Source: Mytilus edulis
Lineage: Eukaryota > Mollusca > Bivalvia > Mytilida > Mytilidae
Length of the DNA stretch: 64,000 bases
Assembly (NCBI RefSeq): GCF_963676685.1
Contig: NC_092348.1
Location: 27,875,386-27,939,385, forward strand
Direction of reading: 5' to 3'
Part shown: positions 12,801 to 23,661 of the stretch, piece after piece
Layout of the letters: each line of letters opens with the position of its first letter
Position numbering within the stretch: the stretch's first letter is position 1
Notes under the pieces: generated by a model
Told to the model about the DNA's origin: nothing
Seen by the model: only the letters and a program-made list of their open reading frames with translations
The model's database searches: none
Program-made: the position numbers and the translations under genes

Positions 12801-15405
12801 TGTGTGCTTTACTTAACCTACATGTAACAATTAAAACTGAAACAAAAGAACATTACAATATTTTTAAAAACAATATTATCATGCACAACATGAACATTCC
12901 CTGAAACTCACTTTTCTTCAGCTATCTGCTCCAATGATCCTGTTGGTCTGAAAATAGTTATCTAATTGTGATAAAAAAATGAGATGAAACCTAAAAAAAT
13001 GGTATTCTCTTATAAAAATATTTCTTGAGTCTAAAAAAACAACATGTTTCTGCTAACCTAACCTACTCTATATTTTCTATACAGTTTTTTTCTCACCAGG
13101 TTTTAACAAGCACATTGAAAATCTGAATGTTTCTAGAAAGTCGATGAAAGTAGTTCAAACTTTTTGAAATATATAACTACTTGTTTATCATGCTTATTAC
13201 ATGTATTAATCTCCTAATTTTTTCAACATGTCAGAAAAAACAGGGTACTTCTGAGTGAAAACAGAGGGGGGAAAAAACAACAATTTGAAAAACCAACAGT
13301 AAAAATAAAATTCAATTCAATGATAAATTATTTCTCACCTGTTCCAACTTATAAACAAATTGAAACAAAAAATCAAGGTATGATATATGTTAAACTATGG
13401 CTATGACCATGATGACCATGATGATATAATTATAGTGTTATAGAGGGAAAAATTCACACAATACAAATAATTAAAGATGAATGGTATTAAGCAAGGAATA
13501 AATTTTTTTGAAGCAATGAAATAAAAGATTAAAAAATTTCATAGACTTAAAACTCATTTGCCTGCATTTTCAAATTATGCCTTATGTTTTCCCATTTGAA
13601 TGGTTTTACACAAGTCTAGTCATTTTTGGAGCCCTTTATAGCTTGCTGTTCGGTGTGAGCCAAGGCTCCATGTTCAAGACCGTACTTTGACCTACATGTA
13701 TAATGGTTTACTTTTACAAATTGAATGAAAAAAAAACCTTGCAGAGATTATTTGTTCAAGTAAAAACACCATTTCAAACAACTGTTAGTAAAGTCAAAGT
13801 CAAACAATGCAACTTCATTCAGCACTCAGTGACTTTATATATATATATGACTACACAAGCTACATGTATATATTCACCTTGTACTCAGTTGTCTCTCAAA
13901 ATAATTCTTGCTCTCATTTTCTTCTATTGGATATTCATCAATCTCATATGGTGCAGAGCTTTTATAATGAAGTTCTGGTCCATCTGTTTTTCTCCGTAGC
14001 ATAGAATCAGCAATTTCTTGAAATTTATCATCTGTAGGGTTGTGGATATGTTTAGGGAATTTCAACTTAGCAGGTGCAAATGTAGGTGAAGTCAGTCCAT
14101 CTGAAAACAAGTTAATATTTTTCTAAAAAATATTAATCGTATTAATCACATATTCTAATGCAACAACGTTTGTAACATTCATTTTGATTGGATAACGTCA
14201 CTTTCTTACATGGCATCAATTGACAATTGATGCTATGGGACGTACGCGTATGCGCAGACGGCATTTGACCAATTTTAAATACATGTTTTAACGTTGTTTC
14301 CTGTCAGTTTCATTAGAATGGAGATAACATTATTGTATTTAAAGCTCTGATGGCATCAATTTGGGATTTGATGGTCGCAAAAACCCGTTTGCTGTCTCCG
14401 CTAACGCATCGCCAGTAAACTTAATTTGCGACCATCAAATCCCCAATTGATGCCGTCGGAGCTTAAAATACAATACAGTTATCTCCTAATTCTAATACAC
14501 ACAAGTTGACAACCATTTGTCATGTTTGTCAAAATATTGTTAACATAATCTACAATAAACATGATAAATTGTCAAACAAAAATTGTCAAAAATACCACTT
14601 ATTAAATACAGTCAGACTGTCATACTTTTTACAGTTATTATGAATTGAACTATTGCATATATTGCATGCATTGTAATCAGTACATTTTGTTTCATAAAGG
14701 TGTTCTTTTCTTAACTTCAATTATCAAAAGAAATACATGTATAATGGATATATCTCTATATGCATTGCTGAATGTATTTTATTTAAAAGTATAAAACCAA
14801 AATTGTATTACTGCATCATATTTATCAATATGTTTGCTTGAAATAGGAATTAATAGATTCAATTTTCTTCCATTCTCTCGAGTCAATTGGTGCAGATTTC
14901 CAAAAAGCAATTATGGCAATAGGGTGTATTTATTCTGCTACACAATATATTATACACAATTTTTCAACATAATTATTTGGACTATTTTATATTATGACTT
15001 CAAAATTTGACAGGAACCTTTGTGAACTCCAAATACGGATAAGGTGTACAATGTTGTATACAAATTTGCCTTTAAAAAATTAATGTATTAAAAAAGATAA
15101 TTTTAAGAGTACAATGGAGTAAGATCCTGAAATTTTTTTATGATCAAGTATTAAAGAATTTAAGATTGGTTTGTATATATGGTTAGCTATTAATTTATGA
15201 GTATGTACATTCTACACCCCAGTTTCACTGTAAGAACATTTTTGATGCAAACTACCCTGATCCATAACATGCAGAAATCATTCACATTATATATAAATAT
15301 AAGGATGCAGACGTTTGACCCTAGTGAACTTGATGAAATCAATTTTACATATTTACCTGCAGCGGCTGGCCTTTTCTTTATGTCATTTGGTACGTTTCCG
15401 TTCAT
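3869..15405 (-). CDS. AMPD2: AMP deaminase, AMPD2-like, N-terminal part (gene continues past the left edge)
   Basis: AMP deaminase converts AMP to IMP in the cytosolic purine nucleotide cycle. Six coding exons were joined: 15405-15357, 14100-13878, 12947-12912, 7514-7476, 4531-4384 and 4058-3869. All have AG/GT borders and compatible phases, giving 685 nt (228 codons plus one base). The start is the first ATG after an in-frame TAA at 15420-15418. Exon 2 encodes FQEIADSMLRR and SAPYEIDEYPIEE, which match the AMPD2 N-terminal segment (EIAEELF and SAPYEFPEESPIE in the human protein). Exon 5 has PDFQRINISGEDTSGV and exon 6 has ISDLEHASKALVKALILR, equivalent to the FQRVTISGEE and FTDLLDAAKSVVRALFIR stretch just before the catalytic barrel. 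The catalytic metal-binding region is not in this window; I found no further exon in 1-3868. The gene is divergent from BAG1. AMPD1 or AMPD3 is less likely because the SAPYE block is AMPD2-like. Confidence 0.9.
4532..7475. other. AMPD intron 4
   Basis: AT-rich intron between the coding exons at 7514-7476 and 4531-4384. Apart from a poly-T run near 5459-5472 and short AT-rich tracts I see no gene or recognisable element. Confidence 0.7.
7476..7514 (-). CDS. AMPD2: AMPD cassette-size exon 4 (39 nt)
   Basis: A 39-nt exon between TTAATAG and GTAATT, phase 2 in and out, reading PDLKLKLPPFPQ. It joins in frame to the AKEPKTRES start of the exon at 4531. Like its 36-nt neighbour it could be skipped in frame. 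It is isolated, with 5.4 kb of intron upstream and 2.9 kb downstream. Confidence 0.7.
8264..8306. repeat. Perfect 20-bp hairpin, TTA loop
   Basis: CCTGAGACTACTATAACACA (8264-8283) and its exact reverse complement (8287-8306) are separated by TTA. Perfect short-loop palindromes like this are probably recent or actively maintained. Confidence 0.95.
8574..8645. repeat. Imperfect inverted repeat, arms of about 27 bp
   Basis: CATTGGGGTTTTAATTTCGT and GTGGA oppose TCCACGAAAT and ATTAAATCCCCAACG. The loop is TAATTCTTG. It resembles a miniature foldback element. Confidence 0.75.
8853..9085 (+). repeat. Degenerate minisatellite, about 50-bp unit x5
   Basis: Five divergent repeats of TATGAATTATCTCCCCTGTC and TGGTTTCTTTAACAA with T-rich spacers of variable length. 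They are more diverged than the other tandem arrays in the window. Confidence 0.85.
9490..9712 (-). mobile_element. tRNA-derived SINE
   Basis: On the minus strand the 5' part looks like a tRNA gene. It has an A-box-like TGGTCGAGTGG (9657-9647) and a B box GGTTCGAATCC (9589-9579) at internal pol III promoter spacing, followed by an unrelated 3' body and a hairpin AAATTTGC-TTTC-GCAAATTT (9541-9560). TA-rich runs flank both sides (9494-9501 and 9693-9712). Molluscs carry V-SINE/Deu-type SINEs such as RUDI; the exact family is not determined here. It is not a functional tRNA gene, because the acceptor stem does not close. Confidence 0.8.
10525..10710. repeat. Foldback MITE, long imperfect hairpin
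   Basis: The left arm (about 10531-10602) with ATTCAACGCATGACCGAACA opposes the right arm (about 10620-10710) with TGTTCAGTCACTCGTTGAAT, and GAATTC flanks match at the outer ends. The loop is about 20 bp. Sequence homology between arms is about 80% by eye. Confidence 0.7.
11843..11917 (+). repeat. 25-bp tandem repeat x3
   Basis: Three identical copies of a unit beginning TAATTAAATATATGGAATAA at 11843, 11868 and 11893. Confidence 0.95.
12912..12947 (-). CDS. AMPD2: AMPD cassette-size exon 3 (36 nt)
   Basis: A 36-nt exon between TTTTCAG and GTGAGT. It enters and leaves in phase 2 and reads PTGSLEQIAEE. Because 36 is a multiple of three it can be included or skipped without changing the frame. 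The segment lies in the variable linker between the SAPYE block and the FQRINISGE block. Confidence 0.75.
14311..14496. mobile_element. MITE with terminal inverted repeats of about 70 bp
   Basis: The left arm runs from CATTAGAATGGAGATAACAT to GGGATTTGATGGTCGCAAA (14311-14380). It is opposed by the right arm from TTTGCGACCATCAAATCCCC to TTATCTCCTAATTCTAAT (14425-14496). The arms are about 90% complementary with a loop near 45 bp. It lies in AMPD intron 1, about 210 bp from exon 2. A separate small palindrome, GCATCAATTG-A-CAATTGATGC, lies at about 14214-14234. Confidence 0.8.
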
Positions 15406-15817
15406 TTCGAGTAGTTTTTATCCTAATACACAAATCATAAATTGTTTGAATATAACAATTGCATCTGACAGCAGCAGTTTCGCCAAATTACTTTTACGTA
15501 TCAAGATTCAGTAAACATTAGAGATCTCGTCCAAGGGACATAACTGATCTAGAAGGCCAAGAATATGTATTTTTTTCCTTTGTTATCTTGAAAGCGAGTA
15601 TTGAAAATTGACTAAAATCACAGTGTAGTTTGCCATGTTACATATATGAAACATTATTGACATAAAATAAACAAACGTAGATGTAATCAATATTTTTTAG
15701 CTTGATAACAGTGTTCGGATTTTACTCCTGTCTCCTCCCTTGACCTGTGGTTTAGAATTTATTTATGAATGTTGACATTGGCAATCAAATTTATTCTTGG
15801 AAAACACAACTATCAAC
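15406..15817. promoter_or_regulatory. Shared divergent promoter region of AMPD and BAG1
   Basis: Only 412 bp separate the AMPD start codon (15405, minus) from the BAG1 start codon (15818, plus), so the two 5' UTRs and both promoters must lie in or very near this interval. No clear TATA box or CpG-rich island is visible. Transcription starts cannot be placed from sequence alone. Confidence 0.6.
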
Positions 15818-18800
15818 ATGACAGACCAAAGACACCGCATAAAATTAAATATCAAACATGGTTTTTATCAAATATATTTGTCCATTCTAAAAAAAATGCA
15901 TTTTACCTGTGTGAAACGGGGACAAAACAAAACATATGATATTGTTTGTTATTTTCAACCAAAACATGCTACATTGTACTCACTGGGCCTACAAATAACT
16001 GCTTTTTTCAGTGTCTGTTCACGCATTTTTATATTCACCTACATCATTGATCATCATTGTACATTTATATGAGATGAAAGCTGTGGGTTGTTTATTGTAC
16101 TGATCGAGGGACGGACAAAAATTTGTCAGTGGAAAATCTAACTCTTACACTGTTGTGTATAATTTTCAGACATATATACGTCTGAACCAGTGACAACTCT
16201 ACAACAGATTTATCCATCGGATCACCAGCAGTGATATATATTATGATTTTTATATGAAAACTACAAGATATTTAAATTATTTTTTTTAAGATACAAAGAA
16301 ATTGTTGCTGAAACGAACAGCATGTTTTAAGTTCAAGTTTTATTCTTGTTTATACAACACATCTTGCTTCTTTACAGGTTCAGTCCGACACAGCATTATT
16401 TTAGAATTACCATCCAATTCCTATGAGGTATTGAAAGTCCAACATTTGATGGACAAAATGGTGGAGATGTTTGGAATACCTCTTGAATGTCAGAAAATTG
16501 TTCATAAAGGTAAACATGGTAAAATGAACAAAGTTATAAATATGATAATGTAGGGATAATTAGTTGTAAGAAACAAAATTTTCATGTCATCTCCTGCAGA
16601 AATAACAGAGGAAACATAAAAATAAACAGTTAGAAGTATGATTAAAACATTTGTTGGCCAAATACTGATTGAACATTCTTGAACTCATGTGCTTAAAGAT
16701 CCTTTGAAATTGATCATATTAATTGAATTAACTCTGTATGTATTGCCCTTAATAGGAGATTCCAGTTAGAAAAAGACAGAAATAATTTTCTTTAAAGTAT
16801 TAAATCAGTTTTTAAGACTGATGGTTGATTTTATGTAGACCTTGTTACTCCAGATAAATGTTTTAAACAATGTCTGAAAGTTGTATATTTACTGAGTTAT
16901 ATCCCCTTATAATCCATCATGGTGTCTAGAAATATAACTAATAAGCGTTGACCAATTCAATTTTGTTCAGTAATAGTATTCAAGACTGATATACATTTGA
17001 GAACAAATTATAAATTTATGTGAGGGATAAAATAGTTTTTGAGAGAAAAAAATGTAAAAATTCTTTCATATAAATAATAATGATATGGGAGCATCTTTAA
17101 AAATTTTGAGTATTATCTTCTGTTGTTGTGGAGTCAAATCAAAACAAAAATGAGCACTACCATAGCACATTTTCAGGGATCAATATTGTTCGACAGTTTC
17201 ATAATTTTTTTCTCAAACTATCTGAGAAATACTTATAAAAGTTGATTGTCAAATCTCATAATGAATTATGAATAAATTAAGATATGAATTTCAGGAAAGA
17301 CTTTAAAGGATCCCGGTGATATATTGAGTGAAATAGGTGTCAGGGATGGTGCGACAATAATGTTATTGGGGAAGAAGGTATATTTTAAATTGCAAAGTTA
17401 TAAAAAAAAAAATAGTATCAATTTTTTTTTTAAATTTACAAGAAAGTTATAAGCATGGTAAAAAATTACAATTAGGAAATGTTATCAATGAGCAGTTCAT
17501 TAATTTACTAAACTATTCCGAATCAGTGCATACAGGAAGAGAGTTTATGATAATCAGAACAGATGTTTTTAAAACTTCTTTAGAATTCTCAGATATATTC
17601 AAATAATATTTTGAAATAGGATTTGTTTTCCACACTTTATTTATAGCCAGATCCTATCGAGGACAAAGAAATGAAGAAGTTATCAGATATAGAAAAAGAT
17701 GTAGAGAAAAATGAAAAGAGATTGAGTGATATCACATATGAATTAGATGGTATTCATAGAGTAAGTAAAATATTGAAATACTTTACCACCACTTTATAGA
17801 CAATAAATCACAACAATCACATCGAATACTTGATTTTCTTCTTTGACATTCACCATTAAAGACAGGAAGGGATGACAGACATACACACCTAAAATTATAG
17901 TAGTCTTTTGTTAAACTTTCAGCTTCATTCCGATTTTGATAAAACTGGAACGTATTTCATATTCAATTTAAATTTAATTGTTTTAAAAAAATATATGAGT
18001 TACTTCCCTTAGCCTTAACATTCTCTTATTGATATTATAGATTGACTTGGCAAATTCAGCAGTCAAGAAAATTGAAACACTGTGTTTTATGCAAACATAC
18101 CACATGATGCTTTTTTAATTTGATGTGTACTCTTTTTTTTTTTTTGTCTTTTTTGTAAAAAGTTTTAAATATTTGAATGAGAAAAAAAAATGTTCTGAAA
18201 ATTAAAATTATTCTAAATTTTAATTTCAGGGTTATATAAATGATGATTTGAAGTTACCAGCCTTAAACCAATTAAAGAAAAAACTAGGAGGAACTTCAGA
18301 AATATTTATGAAACAATTATTATCTTTAGATGCCTTAAGTTTTGAGGAGAGTAATAAAGGAGGAAGAGGGAAAAGAAAAACTATAGTAAACAGAATACAG
18401 GTAATTATATAAACATTTGATTACATTTTAAATGTGATTATCAAGCCTCGATAAATGTATATAAATATTCTCATTTGTAAATTCGGTAGTTAATTGTCAC
18501 CGATATATTTCAAAACTGCAATTATACTTTAAAATTGAGAATGGAAATGGGGAATATGCCAAAGAGACAACAACCCGACCATAGAAAAAAACAACAGCAG
18601 AAGGTCACCAACAGGTCTTCAATGTAGCGAGAAATTCCCGCACCCGGAGGCGTCCTTCAGCTGGCCCCTAAACAAATATATGCTAGTTCAGTGATAATGA
18701 ACGCCATACTAATTTCCAAATTGTACACAAGAAACTAAAATTAAAACTAATACAAGACTAACAAAGGCCAGAGGCTTCTGACTTGGGACAGGCGCAAAAA

Positions 18801-19674
18801 TGCGGCGGGGTTAAACATGTTTGTAAGATCTCAACCCTCCCCCTATACCTCTAGCCAATGTAGAAAAGTAAACTCATAACAATACGCACATTAAAATTCA
18901 TTTCAAGAGAAGTCCGAGTCTGATGTCAGAAGATGTAACCAAAGAAAATAAACAAAATGACAATAATACATAAATAACAACAGACTACTAGCAGTTAACT
19001 GACATGCCAGCTCCAGACTTCAATTAAACTGACTGAAAGATTATGATTTCATCATATGAACATCAGGCACAATCCTTCCCGTTAGGGGTTTAGTATCATA
19101 CCATCATAACATATATGAGAAGATCATAACCCGTGTCATGCCAACAACTGGTTTTTGAATAAATGTGTTTAGTTCCGATGCAAAGACCCTATAAGTGAAT
19201 CAATATTAACGCCAAAATATGCAATCTTTAATGACCTGACAACAGTATCGTAACTATATACCTTCTTAATAAGTCTATTCAAAGGTTTTGTTAGTTTTTG
19301 AGGTGAATATTTGCATGCTGATCTTTTTACATACAATATAATACACGTATTTGATCAGGGTGACCCATTGTGTGTCATTTCCATTGTGTAGAATAAGGGG
19401 GTGTTAGAGGCATGTTTTACTTTATTGTTCAGGCATGCAATTGGCGAACAGATGGTATTTTGAAAATATCTTGATAATTGCAAGATAAAATTTTATCGTA
19501 TTTTTTTGTGTGTATTTCAACAATTATTTCTAACTTTGAAATTATACAAACATGTTTTACAGTTTATTGTGTTTTAGTACCTTTTTAATATTGTTGATTT
19601 TGCAGGTTTTGTTAGACAGATGTGATGGACTGATGTCAGGATTAAATGACCAGATAGCAAGGTTGTCTATATGA
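15818..19674 (+). CDS. BAG1: BAG family molecular chaperone regulator 1
   Basis: BAG1 is a nucleotide-exchange co-chaperone that binds the HSP70 ATPase domain and links it to the proteasome through a ubiquitin-like domain. Exons: 15818-15860, 16378-16509, 17295-17377, 17647-17760, 18230-18400 and 19606-19674. The sum is 612 nt, 203 aa plus TGA, with all phases consistent. Residues 8-86 form the ubiquitin-like domain, with QKIVHKGKTLKD and GVRDGATIMLLGKK matching human QKLIFKGKSLKE and GIQDGCRVMLIGKK. Residues 87-203 form the BAG helical bundle, starting PDPIEDKEMKKLSDIEKDVE and ending LNDQIARLSI. The length fits the short BAG1 isoform. The first donor (ATG then GTTTTT) is weak, but the joined reading HGSVRHSIILEL restores the first beta hairpin. 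An in-frame upstream extension would need a TTG start and was not used. Confidence 0.92.
16140..16240 (+). repeat. Diverged short repeat, copy 1 (partner near 56400-56480)
   Basis: GACATATATACGTCTGAACC followed by CAGTGACAACTCTAC and a CAGATTTATCCATCGGATCA tract is shared with about 56405-56480 (ATACGTCTAAACAAGTGACA, CAGATCCATCTATTGGATGA). This is probably part of a SINE body; no tRNA-like head is visible. Confidence 0.6.
18530..19330 (-). repeat. Dispersed mussel repeat inside BAG1 intron 5
   Basis: Part of this block (18540-18800) is the reverse complement of 25480-25725: GACAACAACCCGACC, GGTCACCAACAGGTCTTCAA, CAGCTGGCCCCTAAACAAAT and AGGCCAGAGGCTTCTGACTT are shared. The remainder (to about 19330) has the same base composition and no coding frame. 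It is probably a long interspersed non-autonomous element. Confidence 0.7.
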
Positions 19675-20039
19675 AATGCACCTTAGTTACAGTATACCTC
19701 ACCTTTTGTTTGCACTGCACAGATTTTTACACTCAAACACTCAAATTATATAGAATGTTTATTTGTGCTTTGAATTGTGTGTTTGTGTATTTGAGAACTT
19801 TTTGCAACTTATTTCTTTGTTTGAAATTGCACATTTTATATTACTTTATTAAACAATACTATTTTTGCTCTTTAATTTAAAGACCCCCTGTGAGCTATTG
19901 CCATCATTTTCCATCCATTGTTTTCCCCTGCATGATGCTGTAGGTATTACATATAAATATTGAGCATGCATCTGTGCGTTTGTCCACTCACGATAGCATT
20001 CTCAATCTCATGTGTACAATTCTGGTCGGATTTTTATAA

Positions 20040-20246
20040 AACTTATATCAGTGGTCAAAATTAGCATAAAACTTATATCGGTGGTCAATATTAGCATCAA
20101 ACTTATATCAGTGTTCAATATTAGCATCAAACTTGTATCAGTGTTCAATATTAGCATCAAACTTATATCAGTGGTCAATATTAGCATCAAACTTATATCA
20201 GTGTTCAATATTAGCATCAAACTTATATCAGTGTTCAATATAAGCA
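20040..20246 (+). repeat. Minisatellite, 30-bp unit x7
   Basis: Seven copies of a 30-bp unit (ACTTATATCAGTGGTCAATA followed by TTAGCATCAA) with a GTGG/GTGT variant site. The unit is a multiple of three, so both strands stay open across it; neither frame is a gene. It lies about 370 bp past the BAG1 stop. Confidence 0.95.
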
Positions 20247-20583
20247 GTGTCTTTGGATAAATAAAAGAATGAGTGCTTACCAACTAGTTATGTCCCTTTG
20301 AATTATCAATCATATTAAAAGTTGCATTTTAAGTGCTCTCAAATGTACAATATATTTTTACATCATAAAATATTTCATTAAAATATTTATTAAAAGGTTA
20401 AAAGAACTAAAACCATTTTTTTTAATTTATTACCCTTAGAGAGATAAACTATGTGCAATGTGGGGGACATTGGAACTCTCTTCCTTTTTTATCTGTATCT
20501 TGCTTGCAACGATAGAAAACATAAACTATTTGTTATTTCAGAAGGTAGAAGACCTGAATGCATCATGCCTTGTATATTGATAC

Positions 20584-20964
20584 CTTATGTTACAAAGTTT
20601 CCAGTTGTCATATCTCCATCAAATTGTCCTTTACCTCATTTTCACTTTCTGAGGTCAGGATTAGATGAACCTGCCATTTGGACATGTACACTTTACAATC
20701 ATTCCATACACCAAATATAGTTGACCTAATGCTTATTCTGAGATAATGTGGATTTCACCATGAAACTTAAACCTAGATTACTGACCGATGCAATGAGGTT
20801 GAGATCGGGTGACCTTTACCTGACAGACATTACTAATTTTTACTAATTACTCATTTTAAGTGGTAATTTCACTTGACAATATTTTTTTCAAGCATTCATT
20901 TAACCTTGAAAAGGAGGTAAAGGACAATGGAGATATGACAACTGGAAACTTTGTAACATAACAA
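20584..20964. repeat. Foldback repeat, arms of about 47 bp
   Basis: TATGTTACAAAGTTTCCAGT and TGTCATATCTCC (from about 20586) oppose GGAGATATGACA and ACTGGAAACTTTGTAACATA (to about 20962). The arms are almost perfectly complementary and the spacer is about 275 bp. Confidence 0.85.
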
Positions 20965-22060
20965 TTTCATGGTTTTCGTAGGTAAAGGCGAACCTTGAAT
21001 TCAAATGTTCAACGAATAACATATTTTCAATAGCCTTTATATACGGACATGGGCAAAACCACGAAATCAAATATCCACAGATATGCAGGTTTTTAGAAAT
21101 CCACAAAAATTGATATCCACGAAAAAATAAATGAATCCACAGTAGTTGGGTTACTGCATCATTTATCTTAAATCTCCTCTTTTTCTTCTGTATTACTTCA
21201 AAATTAAAAAAAATATTGGCTGTTTCATTGAAATCTGATGCATTTCTAAAAACATAATCAAATAAGTCTTTTATAGGAGTTTTTCATCTTGACATGTGTT
21301 GTTCTCTTTTAATTAACTCCTGCAGATGTGTAAAATATTTCCTTAACAATAGAATGTGATTAAAATGTTCAGCTGATATTTACAGAGTTATCTCCCTGTA
21401 GTGTTATGTACCACCTTAAATTAATTCTTTTGCTGATTTACTACAGATAGTTCACATTCATAAAAACACATAAATTATGATAACATTTTTTAAAACTGTT
21501 GCAGCAAAAAAGTGTCATTTCAGATGCATCAATTCTCTCTAAAAATGAACTTCATCAAGAAAACAAAAGAATAGTAAAACATGAGCAAACTGTGCAAAAT
21601 TTTATTGACAACAGCATTTCTACAATCAACAAAAGCATTGACATAAATATTTTGAATGTGACTTCTGTGTCTAAATTTAGCATAGTGTCCAGATTTTTGC
21701 ATCAGAATTATGTTCCTTGCTTGTGAAATTGGCATAAATTTTAATTTTTTTCTGCATTCAGATAAAAACTTGTTGATGTATTGTTGATTTCAGTGGATGA
21801 AATAATCATTTACATTCAAATTTTAACTCAGAGAATACATCATAGATTCAATGACTCAGAGTGCCCTGAATTATATTTGTACTTTATAACTTACTAGAAC
21901 ACACCCGCGAAATCGCGGGCATTCAGAGCGGAATTAAAAGTATGTAAAGTGTTGTTAGAGGTTTTATACCTCCTCCTTCATTTCCAAAATTCCCAATTTT
22001 TGGTTTTCTATCAATTTCAATATGAACATACATTTAGTATGTTATGAACATTTAAGTATG
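20965..22060. other. Intergenic DNA between BAG1 and VPS26C, no gene seen
   Basis: AT-rich sequence. A splice-acceptor-like TGTTGCAG precedes an open frame at 21499-21726 (low complexity, Ile/Ser/Asn-rich) with no recognisable domain. A short GC-rich hairpin CCCGCG-AAAT-CGCGGG lies at about 21904-21919. Confidence 0.5.
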
Positions 22061-22325
22061 GAGCCTGTAGTTCAGTGGTTGTCGTTTGTTTGTGTGTTAC
22101 ATATTTGTTTTTCGTTCCTTTTTTGTACATAAATAAGGCCGCTAGTTTTCTCGTTTGAATTTTTTTACATCGTCATTTCGGGGCCTTTTAAAGCTGAGTA
22201 TGCGGTATGGGCTTTGCTCGTTGTTGAAGGCCGTACGGTGACCTATAGTCGTAAATTTCTGCGTCATTTTGGTCTCTTGTGGAGAGTTGTCTCAACATGG
22301 CAATCATACCACATCTTTTTTTTTT
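22061..22325 (+). repeat. Abundant dispersed repeat (family A), copy 1
   Basis: From GAGCCTGTAGTTCAGTGGTT to CAATCATACCACATC. Shares AGCTGAGTATGCGGTATGGG, GCCGTACGGTGACCTATAGT and GTTGTCTC tracts with copies at 36400-36617, 43740-44377, 44765-45160 and 46565-46960 (plus) and 26813-27009 and 45899-46100 (minus). Confidence 0.85.
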
Positions 22326-23657
22326 TGTAATCAATGAATTTTGTAAAACATTTAATGAATGGAGAATTTCAGAAAAGGTATCAAAAGTTCACATGAATAA
22401 TTTTAGCGCTTATCTGTATATTACTATATAAATAAAGTGTATTTACTTTCAATTCTTAGTTTAGTAATCGATCCATGGTGGTCAATTGACATAGTATACA
22501 GACCCTTTCCATTTAATAAATTCTGAACAGAATTAAAATACACTTTATTCGTACTATTTGTTTGTTCAAAGTATACAGAAAAACGCAAACCGGAAGTATA
22601 ATCTGACTTAAAATTTCGTCCAATGACGGGACAATATCCGGATGCCTTTTTTTCTCGTTTTTCTCCCAAAATAACTCAATCTGAATAATCATATGAATGG
22701 ATGACAAATGCGACTATGCACTGTACCTATAGGACACAGAGGCGTGTTGATTAATTTATTGTGGAAAGAAGAGAAGCGACACCAAAAATGAGGTCTTCTG
22801 GTTTAATAGTATAGATTGATAAAAATTGATTTATATGTAAACATGTGAAAGAGTAAAAAAATTAGAAATCACAATAAATCATGAATAGGTGAGTATATCA
22901 AATTAGATGATGTTTTGTTTTTATAATGGGGACTAAGAATTTTGTCAGTTTTTTGTTTGAATTAACCATGCAGAGAAGACTGATTGAGTAGTAAATTAAA
23001 GTTTTTTTTTTGTGATATTATTTTTATTTAACTTTTATTTTTTTGTTTTTCAACCTGTCTACTTACACTACATTAGGTATAATATTTTCATCTAACAGTT
23101 GTTTACCATGTTTACTTGTAGATTTTGCTTGTTCTCATAATTATCTAACCATGACAGTGGTATTATTTTGTCATACTAGTATACTAATTTGCTTATTGTG
23201 CAGAAAAATATAACTTGATAAACTTCAACATTACTTGGGATCGTGAGTGTTAAATTGCTGTGACATAACTATACACAATAAAAAAAGTATTCCCATGGAC
23301 ACTTATACTAATAATACATATAAAAAACAAAAAAACATTTAACCACTCAAATAAGCACATTAATCTTAATTGTGTTTTTGTTGCTTGCAAAAAAGCCTTG
23401 AAAGTAAAGAATTATCATGCTTTTAAGTAATGAATGTCATCATTAATTTATTTTGCCAGTTCAAGGATACTTTTCATAAATAAAATTCATTACTTTCCGT
23501 TTTACCAATACTTATAAAAATATGACATACAATGTTGGAAATATTTTGCCCATAATGACCATTCTTTAAATTTTAACTGAAAAATTAAATGTATGTGCAT
23601 AAGTTTAGAATGAGGCCCATGAAAGATTTATGTAAAGCACTTGTCAGTAATCCTGTT
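22326..23657. other. Intergenic DNA, no gene seen
   Basis: AT-rich sequence with poly-T runs. An open frame at 22424-22707 on the minus strand shows no known domain and atypical composition. Nothing else recognisable. Confidence 0.5.
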
Positions 23658-23661
23658 TTAA

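Larger units (their letters stand above)
7515..12911. other. AMPD intron 3
   Basis: A long intron holding a perfect 20-bp hairpin (8264-8306), an inverted repeat (about 8574-8645), a pentameric minisatellite (8853-9085), a tRNA-derived SINE (9490-9712), a foldback MITE (about 10525-10710) and a 25-bp tandem triplet (11843-11917). No exon was recognised inside it. Confidence 0.7.

Noticed and set aside
15797-16072. Open frame starting MENTTINMTDQR as BAG1 N-terminus
   Set aside because: It starts at TTG and runs into intron 1. The ATG at 15818 gives the right ubiquitin-like domain after splicing.
20008-20283. Open frames of about 80-90 aa on both strands
   Set aside because: The 30-bp unit lacks stops in two frames by chance. 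The proteins are simple repeats on opposite strands.
21499-21726. 75-aa open frame after an acceptor-like TTGCAG
   Set aside because: Low complexity, no domain, no partner donor. BAG1 already ends properly at 19674.
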